Shown here: piece after piece, positions 15,656-22,655 of the stretch
How positions within the stretch are numbered: position 1 is the first letter of the stretch
How the letters are laid out: each line of letters begins with the position of its first letter
From: an uncultured Treponema sp.
GTDB taxonomy: Bacteria > Spirochaetota > Spirochaetia > Treponematales > Treponemataceae
Reading direction: 5' to 3'
DNA length: 24,962 nt
Assembly: GCA_937885475.1 (NCBI GenBank)
Contig: CAKZZR010000044.1
Location: 1-24,962, forward strand
The notes under the pieces: generated by a model
What the model saw: the letters and a program-made list of their open reading frames with translations, nothing else
Told to the model about the DNA's origin: nothing
The model's database searches: none
Program-made: the position numbers and the translations under genes

Positions 15656-17230
15656 ATGGCAGAAATGGCTTTGTCTCAGGTGCAAAAGACCGCGCAGGTT
15701 CAGGTACAGCGCCTTTCTCAAAAACAGATACAGATTCTCAGATTCCTTTCGATGAACAGTCAGGACTTGCGCAATGAGATTTTGCGCGAGGCAGAAGAAA
15801 ATCCTGCGCTGGAGATTGTCTCTGACTCCTTTGCGGAAGGAACCGCCGCGCTCCGCCGTAGGAACGACTACAGTTCCGTGCGCACTGGCGTTGCGGGTGC
15901 GGCTGGAATGCAGGCGGCGGAGGATTTTCAGAATATGCTGGAAAGCTCTCCCGCACCCGCCGAAACCCTTCAGGAATTCTTGGTGCATCAGCTGAATATG
16001 TCGGGCTTTTCTGCCGCAGAGACGGAGCTGTGCCAGCGGCTCATCGAAAATCTTGATTCAAGCGGCTTTTACATTCTGGCGCCAGAGTCGCTTTTGGACG
16101 CGCAGAATCCTCTTCATACCGAGGCATTCTTGGAGCATTGCATTGCACTTGTGCGCGGCTTTGAGCCGGCGGGAATCTGCTGCCGGAACATAACGGAAAG
16201 CCTTGAGCTTCAGGCGCGCTTGCGTGAGGACTGTCCATCGCTCGCGCGTCTTATTCTGCATGGTCATCTTGACTTCATAACGCCGCCTCATGCCGAAAAA
16301 TCCCGCCGCAAGATTCTTGATTTTCTTGAGGAGCAGAAAAATCTTGCGTTTCGTTCCGGCGATGACGTGCAGATAGAGCGGCGGCAGGTTACGCTTGAGG
16401 CTGTTGAGGCCGCGATACATTTTATTCAGACCTTGAATCCGCACCCGACGGCAGAATTCCGCCCTTCCAGCGCGGCGTATGTCCGCCCGGACGTGTACGT
16501 TACACGCGTTCAGGGAATTCTTGAAAAAGAGGATTTGCAGAATGGTTTTGTGCTGGATACGGAAACTTCGTATTTCCGCGTGGTTCCGGCAAATGATACG
16601 ATTCCGGTGGTTCAGGTCGCACCGGACTTTAAGCGCTTTTCTGACGGAGCGAATGGCGGGCGGGCAGGCACTGTCGCGGGCGAAGGCGTTCCTGCTGTGG
16701 AGGATGCCGCCAGCAGGGAGCAGAGCCGCTTTGTGCGCATCCAGCTTAAGGCTGCGGAATCATTTTTGGACGCGCTTTCATACAGAACTCAGGCAGTGAT
16801 TGCGGCGTGCAGCCGTATCGTTCACATTCAGAAGGAATTTTTTAGGAAGGGACCGGGACATTTAGCTCCGCTTACGCAAAAGCAGTTCGCCCAGATGCTG
16901 GAGGTGCATCCGTCCTCCGTTTCCCGTATTGCGGACAGCAAGTTCATCCACTGCGACTGGGGAACGTTTCCGCTCAAATACTTTTTTTCAAATGCAGTTC
17001 CCAAGGCGCCAGACGATTCAAATGCTGCGGCACAAAATGCAACGGAAGTTTCCACCGATGCTGTTCGTGCGGAGATAGAAAAAATTCTTGCGGCGCAAAA
17101 GCCCGGCGACAAAAAACTTTCGGATCAAAAACTTGCGGACATGTTGCAGCTCCGTGGGTACAAAATTGCTCGCCGCACCGTGGCAAAATACCGCGCTAAG
17201 ATGAATATTTCCTCAAGCTACGACCGATGA
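15656..17230 (+). CDS. rpoN: RNA polymerase sigma-54 factor
   Basis: Sigma-54 directs RNA polymerase to -24/-12 promoters that need an AAA+ activator to melt. The 524-residue product has the N-terminal activator-interacting region (LSQKQIQILRFLSMNSQDLRNEIL..AEENPALE). The core-binding region follows (LNMSGFSAAETELCQRLIENLDSSGF, FEPAGICCRNITESLELQ). The DNA-binding domain has the helix-turn-helix QKQFAQMLEVHPSSVSRIADSKFI and ends with the RpoN box ARRTVAKYR at about 505-513, which reads -24 elements. An acidic/alanine-rich stretch (NGGRAGTVAGEGVPAVEDAA) looks like a lineage-specific loop. An upstream in-frame ATG at 15608 was rejected because it lies before the extended -10 box; the ATG at 15656 matches the predicted transcription start. 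hprK and HPr follow. A possible client activator is encoded at 5530. Confidence 0.95.
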   Translation: MAEMALSQVQKTAQVQVQRLSQKQIQILRFLSMNSQDLRNEILREAEENPALEIVSDSFAEGTAALRRRNDYSSVRTGVAGAAGMQAAEDFQNMLESSPAPAETLQEFLVHQLNMSGFSAAETELCQRLIENLDSSGFYILAPESLLDAQNPLHTEAFLEHCIALVRGFEPAGICCRNITESLELQARLREDCPSLARLILHGHLDFITPPHAEKSRRKILDFLEEQKNLAFRSGDDVQIERRQVTLEAVEAAIHFIQTLNPHPTAEFRPSSAAYVRPDVYVTRVQGILEKEDLQNGFVLDTETSYFRVVPANDTIPVVQVAPDFKRFSDGANGGRAGTVAGEGVPAVEDAASREQSRFVRIQLKAAESFLDALSYRTQAVIAACSRIVHIQKEFFRKGPGHLAPLTQKQFAQMLEVHPSSVSRIADSKFIHCDWGTFPLKYFFSNAVPKAPDDSNAAAQNATEVSTDAVRAEIEKILAAQKPGDKKLSDQKLADMLQLRGYKIARRTVAKYRAKMNISSSYDR

Positions 17231-17284
17231 TTCGTGTACTGTTCAAAATACCGCGCGATTTTATAAAAAAGTGACTGCATTTCC

Positions 17285-17313
17285 TTGCAAAAATTACGTT
17301 CTATTAGTATAGT
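17285..17313 (+). promoter_or_regulatory. Promoter of hprK (leaderless type)
   Basis: -35 TTGCAA (17285-17290), 17-bp spacer, -10 TATAGT (17308-17313), then 7 bases to the ATG at 17321. The TTG of the -35 box is in frame with hprK and would be a misleading start. No Shine-Dalgarno site precedes the ATG. Confidence 0.65.
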
Positions 17314-17320
17314 AAATTGT

Positions 17321-18310
17321 ATGCCCGAAAAGAAACTGACGGTTCTTGATATGCTTGACCTCGATTTGCCCGGTCACGATGCCCTTGAGTTAAAATGCAT
17401 CGCCGGTCGTCGCGGTTTGCCACGCGCAATCAATGTGCCGGACGTCAACCGCCCAGGGCTTGCACTTTCGGGTTTTTTTGATGCCTTTGCCTACGAGCGC
17501 GTGCAGTTGTTCGGGCGGGGTGAGACCGCCTATCTTCAGAAACTTCATAACGAGAATAATACGGAAACGCTCCGTGCGCTGTTCAATTATCATCTTCCGT
17601 GCTGTGTGTTTTCTTCCAACCGCGAGCCTACTGCGGAATTCCTTCAGCTTGCGGAAGAATCCTGCTGCCCGGTGCTACAGTCCACTCTTGATTCAACGGA
17701 TTTTTCCAGCAGGCTTCTGCGCGTGTTTGCCAGCGTATTTGCTCCTAAAAAGACGCTTCACGGCGTATTCGTAGAGGTGTATGGCGTTGGAATCCTGCTT
17801 ATGGGGCGCTCCGGCGTAGGAAAGAGCGAGACGGCGCTTGAGCTTGTTGAACGCGGACACCGTCTTGTTGCCGATGACATTGTGGAAGTACGCTGCGTGA
17901 ACGGAAACACGCTCATCGGGCGCGGTGCAAACTCGCTCATCTCTCACCATATGGAAATACGCGGACTTGGAATCATCAATATCTCCAAGTTGTATGGCGT
18001 TGGCTCCATCCGCGACCAAAAGGAAGTTCAGTTGGTCGTTCGGCTTGAGGAATGGGATTCCTCCAAAACGTATGACAGAATCGGCGTTGACCAGCAGGAC
18101 GTTGAATTCCTTGGTGTAAGAATTCCGGCGATAGACATTCCGGTTCGTCCGGGACGAAACCTTCCTATCATCATTGAGGCAGCAGCCATGAACGAGCGTC
18201 TTAAGACGATGGGCTATAATTCTGCGCGGGACTTCAATCAGAATGTCCTTAAGTGGATTGAGAACGGAGAGGCGCAGCGGGCGTTCTCCAGTGCAGATGA
18301 TAATTATTGA
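17321..18310 (+). CDS. hprK: HPr kinase/phosphorylase
   Basis: HprK phosphorylates HPr on Ser46 using ATP or pyrophosphate and removes the phosphate again, linking HPr to metabolic state. The 329-residue product has the N-terminal domain (1-130) and the kinase domain. Visible in the latter are the conserved HGVFVEVYGVGILL (147-160), the P-loop GRSGVGKS (162-169), LVADDIVEV (182-190), the HprK signature EIRGLGIINI (212-221), YGVGSIRDQKEV (225-236) and the C-terminal IPVRPGRN (273-280). Length and all catalytic elements are normal. The ATG at 17321 sits at the predicted transcription start; a TTG at 17285 lies within the -35 box. HPr itself follows 54 bases downstream, and rpoN precedes. No sugar permease or enzyme I gene is in the window, so a regulatory role is likely. 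Confidence 0.95.
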   Translation: MPEKKLTVLDMLDLDLPGHDALELKCIAGRRGLPRAINVPDVNRPGLALSGFFDAFAYERVQLFGRGETAYLQKLHNENNTETLRALFNYHLPCCVFSSNREPTAEFLQLAEESCCPVLQSTLDSTDFSSRLLRVFASVFAPKKTLHGVFVEVYGVGILLMGRSGVGKSETALELVERGHRLVADDIVEVRCVNGNTLIGRGANSLISHHMEIRGLGIINISKLYGVGSIRDQKEVQLVVRLEEWDSSKTYDRIGVDQQDVEFLGVRIPAIDIPVRPGRNLPIIIEAAAMNERLKTMGYNSARDFNQNVLKWIENGEAQRAFSSADDNY

Positions 18311-18335
18311 TTCTGGGAATCAGATTCTCTGAATC
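18309..18335. promoter_or_regulatory. Tandem GATTCnnnGAATC palindromes before HPr
   Basis: Two inverted repeats, GATTC-TGG-GAATC (18309-18321) and GATTC-TCT-GAATC (18323-18335), lie one base apart, so the whole block is itself near-symmetric. It begins at the hprK stop and ends 29 bases before the HPr start. It could be a protein-binding operator or an mRNA hairpin affecting hprK/HPr expression ratio; no T-run follows. Confidence 0.5.
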
Positions 18336-18364
18336 ATAAAAATAAAGCATAAAAGGAACGAAAG

Positions 18365-18631
18365 ATGACAGAAAAACTTCTTACTGTAAAAAACCGAGCG
18401 GGAATTCATGCGCGCCCTGCTGCAATCATTGCCCAGACTGCAAACAAGTTTGCCTGTGAGGTTTCGCTTTCGCGCGATGACACGACGGTAAACGCAAAGT
18501 CCATCATGGGTGTTATTACGATGGCGGCCGGCTACAACACGGTGCTTACCCTGCATACGGACGGCGCGGACGAAAAGGAAGCTGCAGAGGCCATTGTTGC
18601 GCTGTTCGATTCTAAATTTGAAGAGGAATAA
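18365..18631 (+). CDS. ptsH: Phosphocarrier protein HPr
   Basis: A small 88-residue HPr-fold protein. The active-site motif AGIHARPA places His15 at the usual enzyme I phosphorylation position, and NAKSIMGV places Ser46 at the site used by HprK. Both sites are intact, so it can in principle carry both phosphorylations. The start has AAGGA 7 bases upstream. It lies between hprK and lexA in one direction with short gaps (54 and 12 bases), suggesting a shared transcript. In treponemes with an incomplete sugar phosphotransferase system, HPr is thought to act in regulation rather than transport; this is family knowledge, not something the window proves. Confidence 0.96.
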   Translation: MTEKLLTVKNRAGIHARPAAIIAQTANKFACEVSLSRDDTTVNAKSIMGVITMAAGYNTVLTLHTDGADEKEAAEAIVALFDSKFEEE

Positions 18632-18643
18632 TTGGGGGGCTCG

Positions 18644-19255
18644 ATGAGACAAATTACAGACCGACAGAAAGAAGTTCTTACTTTTATTGCTGAATTTACA
18701 GAAGAGAATGTCTACCCGCCAACGGTGCGAGAGATAAGCGAGCATTTTTCCATCTCGCTCCGCGCTGTGCAGGATCATATTGCCGCTCTTCAAAAAAAAG
18801 GCTACTTGTCTACGGAACAAAAGCGTTCCCGCTCAATCCGCGTGCTTGTGGACGAGCGCAAGAAGGAAGATAAGCCGTTCATCGAAAAAGTTCCGTTGCT
18901 TGGCACCGTTGCCGCCGGCAAACCGCTTTTGAGCGAGGAAAACCTTGACGGCTACGTAAACCTAACGGAACCGTTTATTCGCCCAGGAAAAAGCTATTTT
19001 GCCCTGCGCGTGCGCGGTTCCAGCATGATTGACGCCGGAATTCTTGAGGGCGACCTTGCCGTCATAGAGCAGGCTTCTGCGGCATTGGACGGTCAGATTG
19101 TGGTTGCCGTGCTTGAGGATGCCATTACGCTCAAGCGCTATTACAAGGAAGCATCTCGCGTCCGCCTTCAGCCAGAAAATGCGACGATGCAGCCTATATA
19201 CTGTCAGGACGTGCGCATTGTCGGCATTCTTTCTAACATCGTAAGAACGTACTAA
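18644..19255 (+). CDS. lexA: LexA repressor
   Basis: LexA represses DNA-damage genes and self-cleaves when stimulated by RecA filaments. From the ATG at 18644 the product has 203 residues. The winged helix-turn-helix is at 1-68 (RQKEVLTFIAEF, PPTVREISEHFSISLRAVQDHIAALQKKGYL). The Ala91-Gly92 cleavage site lies in GTVAAGKP. The catalytic Ser127 (GSSMIDAGILEGD) and Lys164 (TLKRYY) are present, so the protein should be able to self-cleave. The residue before the catalytic serine is Ser where GDSM is usual. A six-G Shine-Dalgarno stretch (18634-18639) supports the ATG; an in-frame TTG at 18632 lies before it and was rejected. It sits between HPr and holA, with holA starting right after its stop. 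No recognisable LexA operator was seen upstream. Confidence 0.93.
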   Translation: MRQITDRQKEVLTFIAEFTEENVYPPTVREISEHFSISLRAVQDHIAALQKKGYLSTEQKRSRSIRVLVDERKKEDKPFIEKVPLLGTVAAGKPLLSEENLDGYVNLTEPFIRPGKSYFALRVRGSSMIDAGILEGDLAVIEQASAALDGQIVVAVLEDAITLKRYYKEASRVRLQPENATMQPIYCQDVRIVGILSNIVRTY

Positions 19256-20263
19256 ATGGCGGCTCCTGTGTATCTGTTCACCGGACCTGAGTTCGGTGAG
19301 CGAAATGATGCGGTAACCAACATAAAAAATGCCCTCAAAAAGAAATTCGGCGAGACGGAAGACTATTCTTTTTATGCTACGGAAACATCTGTCGCCGAAT
19401 TCATGGGCATTCTGCAGAACGAGTCTCTTTTTGCGTCCGCAACCTGTGTTGTCGTAAAAAATGCCGATGCCATAAAGAAAAAGGACGACGTAGATACCAT
19501 CGTCTCGTGGATTTCAAATACAAAAAGCGAGACGAGCGTACTGATTCTTGTTTCTGATGAAATTTCAATCGACTCAAAAATAGAAAAGGCTGTGCCGGCT
19601 GCTAACAAAAAGGTCTTCTGGGAAATGTTTGAGGACCGTAAGCTTCCATGGGTGCAGGGTTTCTTCTCGAAAAATGGATACGGCATCTCTGAGGACGGTG
19701 CCGCGCTCGTTCTGGAGATGATAGAGAACAATACCGAGGCGCTTAAAAATGAATGCAGCCGTTTTTTTATTCTGTTTCCAAAGGAGCATTTTATTACCGC
19801 CGAGGATGTTGAATCCGTGCTTGCTCATACTCGCGAGGAAAACGCCTTCTCTCTTTTTGGTCAGATGGCATCTGCTGCGGACGGTGCAGAGGAGCGTTTT
19901 GAAAAATCTCTGGAAATCCTTCAGAAAATCCGCCTCTCAAAGGAAAATTCCTCTGTGATGATAATTGCGGGGCTTGCCAGCTGTTTCAGAAAACTGTCGC
20001 TGTGGCAAAAATTAAAATCCGAAGGAAAAACTGACGATTTCAATCTTAAGATAAACGGATTTTCAAGCAAAAAGATGCGCCAGCAGTATGCATCGGCGGC
20101 AAAAGTATGGACGAGCGGGCAGACGGTTGCCATTCTTGCGGTGCTTGCGTCCGGGGATGTGGCTATCCGCTCCGGCGGCACTCTCATGGAAGACGTTCTG
20201 CTTCAGAAGCTGCTGTACGAGATTATAATAAAAAAGGGAGCTGCAAGCGCCCAGTACGAATGA
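19256..20263 (+). CDS. holA: DNA polymerase III delta subunit
   Basis: The delta subunit of the clamp loader opens the beta sliding clamp for loading onto DNA. The 335-residue product has the delta-type N-terminus (PVYLFTGPEFGERNDAVTNIKNAL) without a functional P-loop, as usual for delta. The LVLILVS-like strand (SVLILVSDE) and the central AAA+ lid follow (KNECSRFFILFP, ITAEDVESVLAHTREENAFSLFGQM). The C-terminal collar helices are MIIAGLASCFRKLSLW and SGDVAIRSGGTLMEDVLLQKLLYEII. The ATG follows the lexA stop with no gap and no Shine-Dalgarno site, so translation is probably coupled to lexA. This makes a replication-factor gene part of an operon containing the SOS repressor. Confidence 0.9.
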   Translation: MAAPVYLFTGPEFGERNDAVTNIKNALKKKFGETEDYSFYATETSVAEFMGILQNESLFASATCVVVKNADAIKKKDDVDTIVSWISNTKSETSVLILVSDEISIDSKIEKAVPAANKKVFWEMFEDRKLPWVQGFFSKNGYGISEDGAALVLEMIENNTEALKNECSRFFILFPKEHFITAEDVESVLAHTREENAFSLFGQMASAADGAEERFEKSLEILQKIRLSKENSSVMIIAGLASCFRKLSLWQKLKSEGKTDDFNLKINGFSSKKMRQQYASAAKVWTSGQTVAILAVLASGDVAIRSGGTLMEDVLLQKLLYEIIIKKGAASAQYE

Positions 20264-20286
20264 GAGCTGCACCTCAAACGCTTTTT

Positions 20287-20319
20287 GCGCATGGCATTAA
20301 GTTAGCCGGGCAGATGCGC
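20287..20319. other. Inverted repeat between convergent holA and ydbC-like genes
   Basis: GCGCAT (20287-20292) and ATGCGC (20314-20319) form a perfect 6-base stem with a possible inner GGC/GCC pair. It lies between the two convergent stops. No T-run follows on either strand, so its role as a terminator is doubtful. Confidence 0.3.
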
Positions 20320-20541
20320 TTAGCCCAATGTGTTCAAGGTGTCGCGCAGTGCGGCAAGCTCTTCGTCGCTTAGGGTAACGCCCTTTCCCATCTTCTGGTG
20401 GTCAGGTGCCCAGCTTCGCAGGTCGAATTTTGCGGGTCGGCCGCTCCAGCTCACCTTGTTCAGTTCCAGAGTCCAGCCGCTCTTGCTTGTGGAAAGAACC
20501 TTGATTTTTTCTGTTATCTGATATGAAAAATCATCTGCCAT
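20320..20541 (-). CDS. YdbC/PC4-type single-stranded-DNA-binding protein
   Basis: A 73-residue protein resembling the YdbC family, bacterial relatives of the eukaryotic PC4 coactivator fold that bind single-stranded nucleic acid. Matching features are SYQITEKIKVLS, GWTLELNKVSWSGRPAKFDLRSWAPDH and KMGKGVTLSDEELAAL. The start is set at 20541 (MADDF) because AAGGA lies 10 bases upstream. The in-frame ATG at 20565 is part of the TATAATG of the promoter itself and would not be transcribed. It is convergent with holA and divergent from the lipoprotein gene at 20656. Cellular role is unknown. Confidence 0.85.
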   Translation of the reverse strand: MADDFSYQITEKIKVLSTSKSGWTLELNKVSWSGRPAKFDLRSWAPDHQKMGKGVTLSDEELAALRDTLNTLG

Positions 20542-20563
20542 ATTGTTACCGTCCTTGTATTTC

Positions 20564-20572
20564 ATTATAGCA
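20564..20572 (-). promoter_or_regulatory. Extended -10 promoter of the ydbC-like gene
   Basis: On the minus strand TGC is followed directly by TATAAT (20564-20569). Predicted transcription starts near 20557, giving a leader of about 16 bases that holds AAGGA (20552-20556). No good -35 box is visible. Confidence 0.65.
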
Positions 20573-20586
20573 CGAAAATTTCACTA

Positions 20587-20616
20587 TTGCGAATAGATTC
20601 AATTTCATAGTAAAAT
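20587..20616 (+). promoter_or_regulatory. Possible promoter of the lipoprotein/LysM operon
   Basis: -35 TTGCGA (20587-20592), 18-bp spacer, -10 TAAAAT (20611-20616). The short AT-rich leader ends in GGGAGG (20641-20646), 9 bases before the TTG start codon. Confidence 0.45.
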
Positions 20617-20655
20617 ATACCGATATATATAAAAAGTATTGGGAGGTTTTTTGTT

Positions 20656-21828
20656 TTGAAAAAAAAGTATGTTGCTTTTCTATGCGGCGCTGCAATACCG
20701 CTCTTGCTGGCTTCTTGTGCGTCCAAACCAAAGCCTGCTCCGGAATCAGAACCGGTTCAGGAGGAAATTGAGGAAGTTCCTGCGGCAGAAGAAACTCCTG
20801 CTGAGGAACCGCAGGTAAATCAGGATGACGAGGAAGCCCGACGGCTTGCCGAAGAGAATGCCAGAAAATCCGCGCTCGAAAAATACCAGAACGCGCTGGC
20901 TGCAAAGGCTAAAATTGACGACAACGGCTTTGCCTCCTACGATCAGGCGGATTATGACAGCGGAAGCGAATCGCTTTCTGCATTTTCAGAAAAGAAAGAT
21001 TCTGACTCCAGTGCAGAGGAGCTGCTCGCTCTTGCAGACGATGCCTATGGAAAGTTCCTTAATGTTCTGAACCGTGCCTATAAAAAACTGGCAAAAGATG
21101 CGCGCACGCAGGCGTTTGTTTCCAAGCGGAACGCGGACAGCGTAAAGGCAGGCGTTGCCGCAAAAGAGGATTACGCAAAGGCGACCGAGGAATTCAAGTC
21201 GGGCGACACCAATTATGCAATGCAGAATCCCGAGTCAGCCTACAATCATTATGTAGCCGCAAAGGAGCAGTTTGATGTGCTGTACGGTTCAATTTCTGAA
21301 AAACGTGCCGCCGCTCAAAAGGCGATTGACGAAGCAAAGGCAAAGGTTGAAGAAAGCACGCGCTATGCGCTTAATGCCGACAGCGAAAAGCCTTTGACGG
21401 AAGAGAATGTTGAAGGCATTGAGTCTGAGGATGCCGTTCTTCTTGAGCAGGAAGAATATGCTGCGCCAGAGACCATGGAAGCCGATATTCCTGAATACAT
21501 CGACGGCGAAGAGGATGCCGACGCTTCTGATGACTACGAGGAGCCTGCTGTTGCCCCTGCCGAACCCACGGAGACTGCGTCGGAGCCGGAAAACGTTCAG
21601 ACCGTGGAATCAGAGCCGAATGCAGAAGAACCTGCCGCTCAGACCGAGGCTTCAGCAACGGAGACTACGGACTCTGTTCCTGCTGACAATGCCGACCTTG
21701 ACGATGCTGCGCAAGAAGTTGCTCCCGCAGAGCCTTTGGATGAGGTGCTTTCTCCAGCAGAGGAAGAGGCTGATGTAGCAGAAGTGTTTGAGTCTGAGGA
21801 AGATTCCGTTGTACAGGAGGCTGAATAA
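20656..21828 (+). CDS. Lipoprotein with helical core and acidic Pro/Glu/Ala tail
   Basis: A 390-residue predicted lipoprotein of unknown function. It uses a TTG start, supported by GGGAGG 9 bases upstream and by the signal peptide that begins there (KKKYVAFL..LLLASC, lipobox Cys21). A Pro/Glu-rich linker (25-55) precedes a charged helical region (about 55-255, for example EEARRLAEENARKSALEKY and KRAAAQKAIDEAKAKVEES). The C-terminal third (about 255-390) is very acidic and Pro/Ala/Glu-rich, and probably disordered. The helical part resembles that of the next gene's product. Its stop overlaps the next start (TAATG). It may span from a membrane toward peptidoglycan together with the LysM partner; this is inference. 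Confidence 0.85.
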   Translation: MKKKYVAFLCGAAIPLLLASCASKPKPAPESEPVQEEIEEVPAAEETPAEEPQVNQDDEEARRLAEENARKSALEKYQNALAAKAKIDDNGFASYDQADYDSGSESLSAFSEKKDSDSSAEELLALADDAYGKFLNVLNRAYKKLAKDARTQAFVSKRNADSVKAGVAAKEDYAKATEEFKSGDTNYAMQNPESAYNHYVAAKEQFDVLYGSISEKRAAAQKAIDEAKAKVEESTRYALNADSEKPLTEENVEGIESEDAVLLEQEEYAAPETMEADIPEYIDGEEDADASDDYEEPAVAPAEPTETASEPENVQTVESEPNAEEPAAQTEASATETTDSVPADNADLDDAAQEVAPAEPLDEVLSPAEEEADVAEVFESEEDSVVQEAE

Positions 21829-22526
21829 TGAAAAAACTGATAGCTCTTGCAGCACTGCTAGTAACATCGGTATCGCTTTTTGCGGTCAGCTATAAGAACA
21901 ACACCTACCAGAAGCTGGCGGACGAATACAACAAAAAGGCTCAGCTTGCCTTTGATGCCGGCTACTATGACGATGCCGTTGAATATTCAAAAAAAGCCGC
22001 AGAAAATGCCGCGCTCTCAAAGGCGTATATCGATATGATGATGGCGCGCTACAATGCGGATCAGCAGCTCAAGCTCGCCGAAAACCGCATTCAGTGGGCA
22101 GAAAGCGTTCATGCGGACAAAACATTTCCTATGGCGTACTCCGCCGCAAAGGAGTCCCTTGAAAATGCCCGCGCTTCCTACGAAAAAGAGGATTTTGCCG
22201 GTGCAATTGATTACGCAAAACAGTCTCTTGCCGCGCTTGACGGCGTGTACGAGGTTACTCCGCTCCCGGAATACTACATCGTCCGTCCGTGGGCAGAGAC
22301 AAAGGACTGTTATTGGAATATTTCAGGTCGTCCCTATGTGTACAACAATCCGCTTCTGTGGGAAAACCTTTATCAGGCGAACAAGAACGGAATGCCAAAA
22401 CCAGAGGATCCTAACCTCATCATGCCCGGTATGAAGATGAAAATTCCGAGCCTGACCGGTGAATACCGCGAGGGTGTTTACAGCTCCTCAAAGAAGTACG
22501 AGGCATACGGAACCTCAAAAGAATAG
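21828..22526 (+). CDS. Exported LysM-domain protein
   Basis: A 232-residue protein with a signal peptide (KKLIALAALLVTSVSLFA, cleavage near residue 19). A helical, TPR-like region spans about 25-140 (YNKKAQLAFDAGYYDDAVEYSKKAAENA; ASYEKEDFAGAIDYAKQSLAAL). The C-terminal LysM domain is at about 148-205 (YYIVRPWAETKDCYWNISG, NPLLWENLYQANKNGMP, LIMPGMKMKIP). LysM domains bind the glycan strands of peptidoglycan, so it probably acts in the periplasm at the cell wall. AGGAGG lies 7 bases before the ATG, inside the preceding gene, and the start overlaps that gene's stop by one base. A strong terminator follows. Confidence 0.9.
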   Translation: MKKLIALAALLVTSVSLFAVSYKNNTYQKLADEYNKKAQLAFDAGYYDDAVEYSKKAAENAALSKAYIDMMMARYNADQQLKLAENRIQWAESVHADKTFPMAYSAAKESLENARASYEKEDFAGAIDYAKQSLAALDGVYEVTPLPEYYIVRPWAETKDCYWNISGRPYVYNNPLLWENLYQANKNGMPKPEDPNLIMPGMKMKIPSLTGEYREGVYSSSKKYEAYGTSKE

Positions 22527-22551
22527 TCCTTCTGCAATGCAGAATGCACAG

Positions 22552-22582
22552 GCGCAGGCGAAAAACCTGCGCTTTTTTTTTT
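22552..22582 (+). terminator. Terminator of the lipoprotein/LysM operon
   Basis: Perfect stem GCGCAGG (22552-22558) and CCTGCGC (22566-22572) with a 7-base loop, followed by a run of ten T. The last two T are also the first bases of the next promoter's -35 box. Confidence 0.92.
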
Positions 22583-22609
22583 GACATTACTTTCTTTCAG
22601 AATTATTAT
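22581..22609 (+). promoter_or_regulatory. Promoter of the cytidylate-kinase-like gene
   Basis: Perfect -35 TTGACA (22581-22586), 17-bp spacer, -10 TATTAT (22604-22609). The predicted start near 22616 gives a 40-base leader with AGGAG (22645-22649) before the ATG. The -35 box overlaps the T-run of the upstream terminator. Confidence 0.8.
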
Positions 22610-22655
22610 GGTAGGTGAGTTTTGTTGCATTTCAGAATTCTTGCAGGAGTAAAAT

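Noticed and set aside
22610..22628. A possible -24/-12 sigma-54 promoter (GG ... TTGC) before the cytidylate-kinase-like gene
   Set aside because: The spacing between GG and GC is 11 bases, not the 10 required, and the GGCAC part is not matched. A good sigma-70-type promoter is present instead.
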